DNA of 64,000 bases. Source: Cystobacter fuscus DSM 2262 (lineage in GTDB: Bacteria > Myxococcota > Myxococcia > Myxococcales > Myxococcaceae). The DNA is taken from positions 186,001 through 250,000 of the forward strand of contig NZ_ANAH02000013.1 in NCBI RefSeq assembly GCF_000335475.2. Direction: 5' to 3'. Numbering within the stretch: the stretch's first letter is position 1; the number at the start of each line of letters is the position of its first letter. Below, piece by piece: positions 17,118 through 26,000 of the stretch. Both the position numbers and the translations under genes were made by a program. A model generated the notes under the pieces. It saw only the letters and a list, made by a program, of their open reading frames with translations. It had not been told where the DNA came from and did not search any database.

Positions 17118-17684
17118 TCAGAGTGAGAGGATGCGGCGCACGGCGTCACGCGTGACGGCGCGGTCGCGCGGGGTCGGGTCGAGACTGATGTGGATGAACA
17201 GCCCTTCGATCAAGGCGTCGAGCTCGTACGCCGTCCTGGCGTCGACGAGCCGCTCGAGCACTTCGCGGCTCCGGCGCATCCAGTCGTGGGTGATCTGCCG
17301 GAAGGCGGGCTGGCGTGCGGCGAGCGTGTAGAGCTCGAGCGTGAGGACGAGGTCGTCCGCGCCAGTCGTGAGCTCATCGTGCACGAGGTGGACGACCGCC
17401 GTGGCCAGCGCGTCGAGGTCGGTCGCCGCCTCGAGGCGCGTGGCGAAGCGCTCGCTGAGGCGCGTGGCGAAGCGGGTGAACGCCTCGCGCAGCAACTCGT
17501 CCATGCTCGTGAAGTGGTAGGTCATCGAGCCCAACGGCACCCCGGCGCGGTCGGCGACGCGACGGTGCGAGGTGCCGGCGACACCGCCCTCGGCGATGAC
17601 CGCGAGTGCGGCGTCGATGATGCGGTCTCGTCGATCGGGGTCGTACCGGCGGGTCGCCACTCCTGTCTCCTGGTTTCCGGGCAT
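17118..17684 (-). CDS. TetR-family repressor
   Basis: A 188-residue regulator with an N-terminal TetR helix-turn-helix (RDRIIDAALAVIAEGG ... TSHRRVADRAGVPLGSMTYHF) at about residues 15-65 and a helical ligand-binding domain. The ATG at 17684 is used; a GTG at 17693 is an alternative. An inverted repeat 33 bp upstream (17717-17728) is the expected operator. It should repress itself and the downstream MFS gene. Confidence 0.92.
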   Translation of the reverse strand: MPGNQETGVATRRYDPDRRDRIIDAALAVIAEGGVAGTSHRRVADRAGVPLGSMTYHFTSMDELLREAFTRFATRLSERFATRLEAATDLDALATAVVHLVHDELTTGADDLVLTLELYTLAARQPAFRQITHDWMRRSREVLERLVDARTAYELDALIEGLFIHISLDPTPRDRAVTRDAVRRILSL

Positions 17685-17712
17685 GAGGGGCACGCCCGTG
17701 AAACAAGCCTTG

Positions 17713-17732
17713 ATGCGTACGAACGTACATAT
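17713..17732. promoter_or_regulatory. Inverted-repeat operator upstream of tetR-MFS
   Basis: GTACG-AA-CGTAC at 17717-17728 is a perfect inverted repeat, with further AT/AT symmetry outside it (17713-17714 and 17731-17732). It lies about 30 bp upstream of the TetR start codon, where a self-regulating TetR protein would bind. Confidence 0.65.
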
Positions 17733-17821
17733 CGTCCAGCATCAGGGCAAGACCCTGTGCATGCGGGGCGGCTGCTCGCCGCCACGCCAGGCGGCCGAGG
17801 CCGCTTCGACCCTCCGCCTTT

Positions 17822-18685
17822 TCAGGGAGAGAGAGGAAGGAAGCGCGTCTTCGTGAGCTGCTCCGAGCGTTCCCACAGGGCGCGCGCCCCTTCGAGGTCA
17901 CGCATTGACGGCCATGACTCTTCTCTGCGCGCGGGGTCGGTCTTCCCCTTGCCCGGGCCGTAGACTTCGCCGCTTCGCACGTTCGCGCCATCAGCCGCTT
18001 CGAGGGTCGGCAACGCACCATTCGCCGCGGGCCGGCCGAACAATGCGCTGATCGCGCGTGACACGACGCCCATCCACCCCGTCGGCTTCTGCTGCATCGG
18101 CGTCGCCGCCACCCCCGGGTGCGCGAGCACGCTCTTCACCGGCGAGCCCTTCGCGCGCAGCCGGCGATCGAGCTCCGCGCCGAACAGCGCATTGGCGAGC
18201 TTGCTCTGCATGTACGCGGTGCCCTGGTTGTAGCCCTGGCTCGCGTCGAGGTTGTCGAGGTTCATCTTCCCCTTGCGGCCGAAGCCGGAAGACACCGTCA
18301 CCACTCGCGGGTCGGTGCCCTTCTCGAGTTGCGGTAACAGCAACGCGGTGAGCAGGAAATGCCCGAGATGGTTCGCGCCGAACTGCGCGTACACGCCCTC
18401 GGCCGTCCTGCGCAGCGGCGCAGTGCCGAGGCCGGCGTTGTTGATCAGCACGTCCAGCCCGAGCTGCTTCGCGCCGAGCGCACGCACGCTGTCGAGGTCC
18501 GCGAGATCGACCTGCTCGAGCTCGAGCACGGCCTTCGGGTGCTCACGGAGGATCTCCGCCCGTGCTGCTTCTCCACGGCCAAGGTCGCGCACCGCCATGA
18601 TGACGCGCTCGTTCTTCCCCGCGAGCGCGCGCACCGTTTCCAGACCGAGGCCGCTGTTGGCCCCTGTGACGAGATGAGTTCTCAT
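17822..18685 (-). CDS. Short-chain dehydrogenase/reductase (retinol dehydrogenase-like)
   Basis: A 287-residue SDR with the NAD(P) motif TGANSGLG at 8-15, NNAG near 86-89, and the catalytic Tyr-x3-Lys as YMQSK near 158-162. The arrangement fits the WWOX/RDH-like group, which reduces or oxidises hydrophobic aldehydes, ketones or alcohols. It is divergent from a TetR gene, with one operator copy overlapping its own promoter. No ribosome site precedes the ATG, and a plausible -10 lies so close that the mRNA may be leaderless. Confidence 0.9.
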   Translation of the reverse strand: MRTHLVTGANSGLGLETVRALAGKNERVIMAVRDLGRGEAARAEILREHPKAVLELEQVDLADLDSVRALGAKQLGLDVLINNAGLGTAPLRRTAEGVYAQFGANHLGHFLLTALLLPQLEKGTDPRVVTVSSGFGRKGKMNLDNLDASQGYNQGTAYMQSKLANALFGAELDRRLRAKGSPVKSVLAHPGVAATPMQQKPTGWMGVVSRAISALFGRPAANGALPTLEAADGANVRSGEVYGPGKGKTDPARREESWPSMRDLEGARALWERSEQLTKTRFLPLSP

Positions 18686-18688
18686 AAT

Positions 18689-18703
18689 CGGATAACTAAT
18701 CCG
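18689..18703. promoter_or_regulatory. Operator copy 1 (CGGAT-N5-ATCCG) over the SDR promoter
   Basis: CGGATAACTAATCCG is an inverted repeat 3 bp upstream of the SDR start. The likely minus-strand -35 (TTGCAT, plus 18715-18720) and -10 (TAGTTA, plus 18693-18698) are 16 bp apart and the operator covers the -10. The predicted transcript would start at or next to the ATG. Confidence 0.75.
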
Positions 18704-18726
18704 CTTCAGGTGTGATGCAATAAAAA

Positions 18727-18741
18727 CGGATTTAGTATCCG
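18727..18741. promoter_or_regulatory. Operator copy 2 (CGGAT-N5-ATCCG) upstream of tetR
   Basis: CGGATTTAGTATCCG is the second copy of the same inverted repeat, 38 bp centre to centre from copy 1 and 23 bp before the divergent TetR start codon. Paired identical half-sites on a divergent promoter are strong evidence for a TetR binding region. Confidence 0.75.
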
Positions 18742-18764
18742 GTTGCTCGTGCTAACCTCCAGGC

Positions 18765-19292
18765 ATGGCCTCGAAGCGGTCGGACGCGAAGCAGAACCGG
18801 GCGCACCTGCTCGCCGTGGCACGCGCCATGGCGAAGGACGGCGAGGTGCCTTCCTTCAACGAGCTGGCGAAGAAGGCCGAGGTCGGTGTCGGCACCGTGT
18901 ACCGGCACTTCGCGGATCAACAGGCGCTGCTGGCCGGGCTGGTGGAAGAGCAGCTCGAGGATTTTCGAGTGCTCATCGAGCACGCGGTGGCGAATGAAGA
19001 CGTCAACGCCGCCTTCGAGGAGCTGTTCCGTGGGGCCGTCGAACTCGTCGTTCATCGGCCGCTGGTGGCGAGGGTGCTCGCTGGCTCGAAGGACGAATTC
19101 CGCGCGATGGAAACGAAGGCGGAAGCCGTCGTCACACGCGCGAAGAAGGCGAAGGTGATCCGACCCGACGTGGGGGTGAGTGATTTCAAGCGATTGGTCT
19201 GCGGCATCGAGCTCGCGGCACGGATGGGTCCGCGGCCAGGAGAGGCCGCACGGCGCTACGTGGAGATCGTTCTCGCTGGCATTCGCCTGTGA
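18765..19292 (+). CDS. TetR-family regulator, divergent from the SDR
   Basis: A 175-residue protein with a TetR HTH at about residues 10-58 (HLLAVARAMAKDG ... PSFNELAKKAEVGVGTVYRHF). The C-terminal domain is typical of the SbtR/TetR_C subgroup that controls nearby dehydrogenases. The divergent layout and the two CGGAT-N5-ATCCG operators between the genes indicate that it represses both itself and the SDR. Confidence 0.92.
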   Translation: MASKRSDAKQNRAHLLAVARAMAKDGEVPSFNELAKKAEVGVGTVYRHFADQQALLAGLVEEQLEDFRVLIEHAVANEDVNAAFEELFRGAVELVVHRPLVARVLAGSKDEFRAMETKAEAVVTRAKKAKVIRPDVGVSDFKRLVCGIELAARMGPRPGEAARRYVEIVLAGIRL

Positions 19293-19390
19293 GGCAGCGC
19301 CGTGAAGGATGACGCACGAAAAGTGTGTGAGAATTCTCTCTCCGTGCACCCTTCGAATCAACCCGACGGTGCACGGACTGGAGATCCTCC

Positions 19391-20581
19391 GTGACGACTC
19401 AACGTGTGAACATCCTGGCGCCCGAGTTCCGGGCCAACCCCCATCCCCGCTATGCCGAGCTGCGCCGCGACACCCCTGTCGTCCAGGTGGAGCCCGCCGG
19501 GTTCTGGGCCCTCTCCCGTTATGAGGACGTGGCCTTCGTCATCAAGAATCCGCAGCTCTTCTCCTCGCAAGGGTTCAAGGCGGCGTGGCAACCGGAGTGG
19601 GTGGGTTACAACCCGCTGGCCAACTCGATGCTCGTCCTGGATGGGGCGGGGCATACCCGGCTGCGCACCCTGGTGAGCCGGGCCTTCAACGCCAGCGCCA
19701 TCAACCGGCTGGAGGTTCGCATCCGGAAGCTCGCGAACCGGCTCGTGGATGAGCTGGCGGAGAAGGGCGAGGCGGACGCCGTCTCCTCGTTCGCCATGCC
19801 GCTGCCCGCCTTCGTCATCGGCGAGCTGCTCGGGCTGGATGTCTCCCTCCATCATCGGTTCAAGGACTGGTCGGACGACATCACCAGCGTCACGCCCGTG
19901 CCCCACAGCCCCGAGCACGCCCAGCGCACGCTCACCTCCATCGCGGACACGACGCGCTACATCTCCGAGGTCATCGAGGCCCGCCGCCGCTCGCCCGCCG
20001 ATGATCTGGTCAGTGATCTGATCCGCGCCGAGGTGGAGGGTCAATCCCTGACGGATCAGGAGATCGTCGACTTCCTGGTGCTGCTGCTCATCGGGGGCCT
20101 GGAGACGACGGTCCACCTGCTGGCCCACTCCCTGCTCTTCCTGGCCGAGCGCCCGGAGGAGCTGGCCCGGTTGCGCGCACAGCCCGCGCTGCTACCAGGG
20201 TTCGTCGAGGAGATGCTGCGCTACGAGGCTCCCGTGCAGGCCCTGCTTCGCGTCGCCACCTCCGACGTGACGCTCTCCGGGGTGAAGATTCCCCAGGGGG
20301 AAGTGGTGCTCGCCCTCCTCGCCTCGGCCAACCGGGACGAGCGCCACTACTCCGAGCCGGATAGGTTCGATCCCCACCGCGGGCAGCCCGGTCTCTCCTT
20401 CGGGTATGGCGTCCACTACTGCATTGGCGCACAGCTGGCCCGGATGGAAGCGCGCTGCGGTCTGGAGGCGCTGCTCTCCCGCTTCAGCGGCTTCACACGC
20501 ACTTCCTCGGAGCTGAGCTGGGGCCATGCCATCACGGTTCGTGGACCCCAACACCTGTCGCTCCGGTTCATCCCCGCCTGA
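19391..20581 (+). CDS. Cytochrome P450
   Basis: A 396-residue class I bacterial P450, starting at GTG 19391 after a GGAG site. The K-helix E-x-x-R is E274-M-L-R277. The haem loop is FGYGVHYCIG, with Cys344 as thiolate ligand. The I-helix oxygen-activation motif reads GGLETT (235-240), with Gly where many P450s have Ala. It has no reductase domain, so it needs separate ferredoxin partners, none of which is nearby. The neighbours (GST, hydrolase) suggest detoxification or tailoring, but the substrate is unknown. Confidence 0.94.
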   Translation: MTTQRVNILAPEFRANPHPRYAELRRDTPVVQVEPAGFWALSRYEDVAFVIKNPQLFSSQGFKAAWQPEWVGYNPLANSMLVLDGAGHTRLRTLVSRAFNASAINRLEVRIRKLANRLVDELAEKGEADAVSSFAMPLPAFVIGELLGLDVSLHHRFKDWSDDITSVTPVPHSPEHAQRTLTSIADTTRYISEVIEARRRSPADDLVSDLIRAEVEGQSLTDQEIVDFLVLLLIGGLETTVHLLAHSLLFLAERPEELARLRAQPALLPGFVEEMLRYEAPVQALLRVATSDVTLSGVKIPQGEVVLALLASANRDERHYSEPDRFDPHRGQPGLSFGYGVHYCIGAQLARMEARCGLEALLSRFSGFTRTSSELSWGHAITVRGPQHLSLRFIPA

Positions 20582-20806
20582 GGCGGCTTCGACGGCTACA
20601 GGGCTCGGACTGAGAGAGGACCTGCGCGGGGACCGTCCACACTCCAGTCATTGGCGGCGGGGGCGCCTGGACGACCTGGAGCGACTGCGACGTCGCGCTT
20701 CAGGCGGTCTCCGAGCCGCTCGGTCTCGCGTGGCGCGTGAACTTCGTCCGGTGGGGCAGGGCGGGTCCTCGCGTATCCTGGACGTGAACCGCAAAGGAGT
20801 CGCCCC

Positions 20807-21445
20807 GTGCTCAAACTGCACCACCTCGTGAACTCCCGTTCGCAGCGCATCCTCTGGCTCTTGGAGGAACTGGGGCTCGACTACGAGCTCGTCACCTACC
20901 CGCGCGACCCGAAGACGAACTTCGCGCCCGCCGAACTCAAGGCCATCCATCCGCTCGGCAAGTCTCCGCTCCTCGAGGACAACGGACGGGTGCTCGCCGA
21001 GTCCGGTGCCATCATCGACTCCGTCGTGCGCCGCCATGGCCAGGGCCGACTCTCGCCCGCGCCGGACTCGGCCGAGTACGACGTCTACGTGCACTGGCTG
21101 CACTACGCCGAGGGCTCGGCCATGCTGCCCTTGATTCTCGGGGTCTACATGGGACGTCTGGGCGAGGCCGGCGCGCCGCTCAAGCCGCGCATCTCCAGCG
21201 AGGTGTCGAACCACCTGGGCTACATCTCGGGAGCGCTCGGGGAGCGGGACTACCTGGTGGGCAACGACTTCAGCGCCGCCGACATCCAGATGAGCTTCGT
21301 GCTGGAAGTGGCGCGGTCCACGGGCGCCCTGGAGTTCTTTCCCAATCTCGGCGCCTATCTCGAGCGGTTGCACTCCCGCCCCGCCTATCAGCGCGCCCTC
21401 CAGCGTGGCGGGCCCCTCGACATGGGCGGCCAGGGCAAGCGCTGA
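20807..21445 (+). CDS. Glutathione S-transferase
   Basis: A 212-residue GST starting at GTG 20807. The N-terminal thioredoxin-fold domain has the active-site region HHLVNSRSQRILWLLEELGLDYEL and the cis-Pro loop LGKSPLL. ESGAII supplies the glutamate/serine pair that binds glutathione. The C-terminal helical domain carries the N-capping motif FSAADIQMSF. It is a cytosolic detoxification enzyme of the bacterial theta/nu-like type. It is preceded by 225 bp with no visible gene. Confidence 0.92.
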   Translation: MLKLHHLVNSRSQRILWLLEELGLDYELVTYPRDPKTNFAPAELKAIHPLGKSPLLEDNGRVLAESGAIIDSVVRRHGQGRLSPAPDSAEYDVYVHWLHYAEGSAMLPLILGVYMGRLGEAGAPLKPRISSEVSNHLGYISGALGERDYLVGNDFSAADIQMSFVLEVARSTGALEFFPNLGAYLERLHSRPAYQRALQRGGPLDMGGQGKR

Positions 21446-21526
21446 CGATTCAATCGACGCGCCCATGTACGCCACGCGTCCGTGCGGTGACTCACGGCGC
21501 GCGGCGCGAAGGAATTGACACCTCCA

Positions 21527-22900
21527 ATGCGAACCCTCTTCTCCGTCCTGTTGCTGCTCGCACTCGTCACCCCCGTGCGCGCCCGGTCCGCGGAGGTGCG
21601 GAAGACTCCGCGAAGCGCTCCCGCCGCCGCGATGGACGCGCTGCTGGCGGGGAAGTTCCGGGCGGACCAACCGGGTGCCGTGGTGTTGGCGGTGAAGGAG
21701 GGCAGGACGCTGTTCCGGAAGGCCTACGGATTGGCCAGCGTGGAGCTGGGCGTCCCCGTCAAACCAGATACGGTGTTTCGCATTGCCTCCACCACCAAGC
21801 AGTTCACCGCCGCGGCCGTGCTCGAGCTGGTGGAGGAGGGCAGGGTGGACCTGAAGGCTCCCCTCCGCCGCTACCTCCCCGAGCTTCCGGCGGGTTGGGC
21901 TGCCATCACCGTCGAGCATCTCCTCACCCATACCTCGGGGCTCCGGGAGTACTCCCGCGCGCCGGACTTCCGCATGGAGGAGCCGGTGACACCCGCTGGG
22001 CTCCTCGCGAGGCTGGAGGGCTGGCCGCTCGAATTCGAGCCCGGGACGCGCTTCGCCTACAACAACTCCGGCTACATCCTTCTCGGGCTCCTGGTGGAGC
22101 GGCTTTCCGGCCAGCCCTACGAGACCTTCTTGAAGGAGCACTTCCTCCAGCCGCTCGGCCTGACGCGCACCGCATTTCCCACTCATGGCGAGCTGGTCCC
22201 AGGGCTGGCCTCTCCCTATTCGAGTGGGCCCAGGCCTGCTCCCGTCGTGAGTCCGAGCCCCGCGGGAGGCCTGGTCTCCAACGCGGATGACCTGGCGGCC
22301 TGGACCCTGGCCCTCCATGGCGGCAAGGTCCTCTCGCCCGCGAGCCTCCAGGTCATGACGACGCCGTTCCACCTGAAGGATGGGCAGGACACCCGCTACG
22401 GCCTGGGCATGCGCATTGGCGAGCTGCACGGGCAGCCCTACATCCACCACAGCGGAGACAACCCGGGCTATCACGTGCAGGTCGCGGCGCTGCCCCGGTC
22501 CAGGGTCGCCGTGGTCGTGCTGATGAACGGGGAGGAGGGGGAGGTGTCACCGGAGTTCCTGGCCAAACGCCTCGCGGCGCTGGCCATCGGGCAACCCCTG
22601 ACGGAGCCCACGCCCTCGGTGGTTTCCGTGGAGGTGCTCCAGGCGCTCGTCGGGCGCTATCGCAGCGGGGACGCCGTGCGCACGATTCGTCTGCGGGACG
22701 GTCACCTCTACAGCGTGCTCGGGGAGGGGCCGCCGGGCCTCATCCAGCCCCTGTCCCCGACGGAGTTCTTCTTCCCGGACAACTCCGACCTGCACCTGCG
22801 CTTCACCCTGGAGGCCGGACGGGCCGTCGCCGTCACGCGTCTGTCGGATGGGGGCTCGCCACAGGTCTTCCTCCGTGAGCCCGCGGAGTCGAAGCCGTAG
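21527..22900 (+). CDS. Secreted beta-lactamase-fold serine hydrolase
   Basis: A 457-residue exported protein. The ATG at 21527 gives a signal peptide (MRTLFSVLLLLALVTPVRA); a TTG at 21515 in the same frame is too close to its AAGGA site. The active-site motifs are S88-T-T-K91, YNN (RFAYNNSGY) and HSG (HHSGDNPGY). The C-terminal 120 residues form the beta-barrel seen in D-aminopeptidase/EstB-like members. It is the third member of this family in the window and not adjacent to the other two. Confidence 0.91.
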   Translation: MRTLFSVLLLLALVTPVRARSAEVRKTPRSAPAAAMDALLAGKFRADQPGAVVLAVKEGRTLFRKAYGLASVELGVPVKPDTVFRIASTTKQFTAAAVLELVEEGRVDLKAPLRRYLPELPAGWAAITVEHLLTHTSGLREYSRAPDFRMEEPVTPAGLLARLEGWPLEFEPGTRFAYNNSGYILLGLLVERLSGQPYETFLKEHFLQPLGLTRTAFPTHGELVPGLASPYSSGPRPAPVVSPSPAGGLVSNADDLAAWTLALHGGKVLSPASLQVMTTPFHLKDGQDTRYGLGMRIGELHGQPYIHHSGDNPGYHVQVAALPRSRVAVVVLMNGEEGEVSPEFLAKRLAALAIGQPLTEPTPSVVSVEVLQALVGRYRSGDAVRTIRLRDGHLYSVLGEGPPGLIQPLSPTEFFFPDNSDLHLRFTLEAGRAVAVTRLSDGGSPQVFLREPAESKP

Positions 22901-23011
22901 GCCTGGAGGCCAGGGCGCATATAAATATAAGGAGGGGGCGACAGGGGTGTGAGCCTTCTTCAAGGAAGAGGAGCGGAAGCACGCCGCCGGTCCGAGGTAG
23001 GGCGGCCCGCG

Positions 23012-26000
23012 TCAGGCCCTGGCGCTCACCAGTGGCAGCTCCAGGGTGAACACGGCGCCCCGGCCTCGTCCCTCACTCTTCGCCAGGATGGAACCGCCCA
23101 GGGCCTTCGCCGTGAGGATGCTGCCGTGCAGGCCGAAGCCGTGCCCTTCCTCCTTGGTGGTGAAGCCGGCGCGGAAGAGCATCTCCAGGTTCTCCGGCGC
23201 AATCCCCACCCCGTTGTCTTCCACGGAGATCCGCAGCAGCTGCTCGCCACTTTTCTCGAGCTTGAGCCGGAGCCACTTCTCCTCCTGCCCGCTCCCACTC
23301 AGCGCACTGGCGGCGTTGCTGATGAGGTGGGTCAGGATCTGCACCACCTTGCTCCGCTGGAGGAGCAGGGCCGGCAGTGCCTGGTACTCCTTGATGATCC
23401 GCACCCGCAGCGGCTCCAGGACGGGGGTGTTCATCCGCAGGGCGTCGTCCAGCAGATCCTCCAGGTGGACCCATTCCGGGGCCTCCGAGATCCCGACGTA
23501 GGCCTGCTGTGTCCGCACCACCTCGTTGAGGTACTCCACGCTCGCCACCATCGCGCCCACCTCGCCTCGCGTGAACTCCAGATCCTGCTGCATCGTCGCC
23601 GCCAGCTTGGAGAGGTAGGCGGGCAGCCCTCTGCCAGCCGTGTCCTTCTCCAGGAACTCCCCGAGGTCCTGCTGGTGCGCCTGCAGGAGCGCCGCGGTCT
23701 GCGCCAGCTTCGGCACGCGGAACTGCCGCAGCTTGGAGGCCACGATTCCCGCCGAGGTGTTGATGCTGTTGAGGATGTTCCCCGCGTGGTGCAGTACCTC
23801 CGCGGCGATCTCGGCCTTTCCAGCGCGCCGCGCGGTGTCCAGGAGCTCCGCCTGGGCGCGCCGGAGCTCGCGCGCCCGCTCCTCGACGCGCTGCTCGAGT
23901 TCGTCGTGCGAGCGCCGCAGCGCCTCCTTGGCCTGCTGCACGCTGGCATAGAGCCGCGCGTTCGCCAGCGAGATCGAGGCCTGCGACGCCAGAACCTCGA
24001 GGACCGCGAGCCGGCTCGGGGTGAACACGCCCGCGGCCAGCCTGTTCTCGACGTAGAGGACGCCCACCAGCTTCGCCTGGCCCATCACCGGCATGCACAG
24101 GATCGACCGGGGCTTCGCCCGGACCACGTACTCGTCCGAGGCGAACCTGTCGTCGGTCCCCGCGTCCTCGAGGATGAGACTCTCGAGCGAGCGTCTGACG
24201 TAGTGCACGATGGAGTGGGGCAGGCGGGCCGACGCCTCGAGCGGCACCGGCTCGGCGTCGACCTTGATCTCCTCGCGATCGACCTCCGCCCCCGCTTCGA
24301 TGAACAGGGTGTCGTCACGGGTCAGGAGGAGATACCCCCGCTCCGCCCCCGCGCTCTCGAGGAGGATGCGCATCAACGTCTTCAACAGGCCCGCGAGGAC
24401 GATCTCCTTGGAGATCGCCTGCTGCGCCTTCACCACCGTCATCACGTTGAACGCCTCGTCCGTGGTCGCGCTCGTGCCGGTGGTGGTGTTTCCGGACCTG
24501 AGCAGGTGCGGGTACCTCATGTCGAGCCGCTTCACCTTGCCGTGCGCACCCCATTGCAGCCAGGCGCGCCGGGCCTCGCGCAGGTACGTGTCGGCGACGG
24601 TCTCGACTCCACGGGCTCGATAGAACTCCGACGCCACCTCGTACGCGAGCGCCTCGCACTGGGTGAAGCCATTCTGGCGAGCCCGGGAGATGGCCTCTTC
24701 ATACCGCCGCATCGCCTCTTCGGTGTTCCCCCGGAGCCGGGCGAGCTCCGCGGAGATGAGCGCGTACGCATGGCCAAAGTTCGCGGGGCCTGTCTCCGCC
24801 CACTCCTGGAGCACCGCATGGTCGGCCTCGAGCTGGCGGAGGTAGTCCTGCTGCTCCGCGGGCGTGACCGCGTCGTAGTGACGGGCCAGCGCGAGCGCCG
24901 CGTGATAGTGGTACTCCGCGACTCCCACCTGGCCGGCGTAGGCGAAGAGAAACGCTCTGCCCTTCAGGGCCATCTCCACGGCACCCCGAGCGTCTCCGTA
25001 GATGAGCGCGCAGAGCAGCCGGTACCTGTAGAACATGAACGCAATGAAGGGGACGGCGCGCAGCCCGGTCACGCTGTCCGGCGCAACCGGTGGGGCCTCT
25101 GTTCTCTGCTGCAGACACTCCACCACCGCGTGGAGATCCGCGATGGCCAACCACACCGCGTCGTTTCTCGTGCGGTGGAGGAAGTCCAGGGAGGTCTCGG
25201 CCTCGGAGGAGACGTCTTCGAGGTGGTCTCCCATCATGAACCGGAACACCACGAGGTTCATGACGGAATAGGAGGCGAAGGTGAGTTCACCGGTCTGGCG
25301 TGCGGCGGACCAGCTCTCCCGGAACAGCGGAAGCACCTCCCGGAGGTGCTGGATCCGGTGGTTGATGAAGCCACCGATGACGAGGCACACCTTCGCCCTG
25401 CTCCCGATGATGCCTCGTCTGTCCATCAGGTCGACCGCGAGCGCGCCGAGGCGGACCGCCTCGCGCCACTTCTTGAGGACATGGCCCATGGCCTGCCCGA
25501 AGACGGCGTAGCCCATGACGGAGACGTCCGCGTTTCCGTAACGGAGGCTGGCACCGACCATCTGGCAGGCGAGCAGATCGTGCAGATCCGGGTTGATGAA
25601 GTACGCAGGTGGCAGGACGGCCGCGAAGAGCGCCAGGAGCGCCCTCTGGTCCGGGTCCGTCATCGGCGCCAGATCCAGGAGTGACTCGAGCTTGCGTTGC
25701 TCCAGCTCCTCCCAGAGGGCCTGCACCGTGGCTCTGAGTTCTTCGGGGTTGGGCCGCGGGGGCAGCTCGAGCCCGAACCGCCGCGCACAGGAGAGCGCCG
25801 CCTCGACGGCCTGGGGGAACTCGCCTCGGGTCCCGTGGAGGTCCACCTTCAAGCGGTGCACGTCTGCTTGCTCCGCCCGGGTGCGGACGCGCGTGATGAG
25901 GGTGGTGATCCTCGCCTCCGCCGCCCCAAGCTGCCCGCTGATGAGCTCGCACTGCGCCCGCTGGAAGGTGAGCTCGTAGGTCAGCTCATGGTGGGACTCC

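Noticed and set aside
20648..22474. 600-codon minus-strand frame covering the GST and hydrolase genes
   Set aside because: It runs opposite two well-supported genes, has no family features and shows typical mirror composition.
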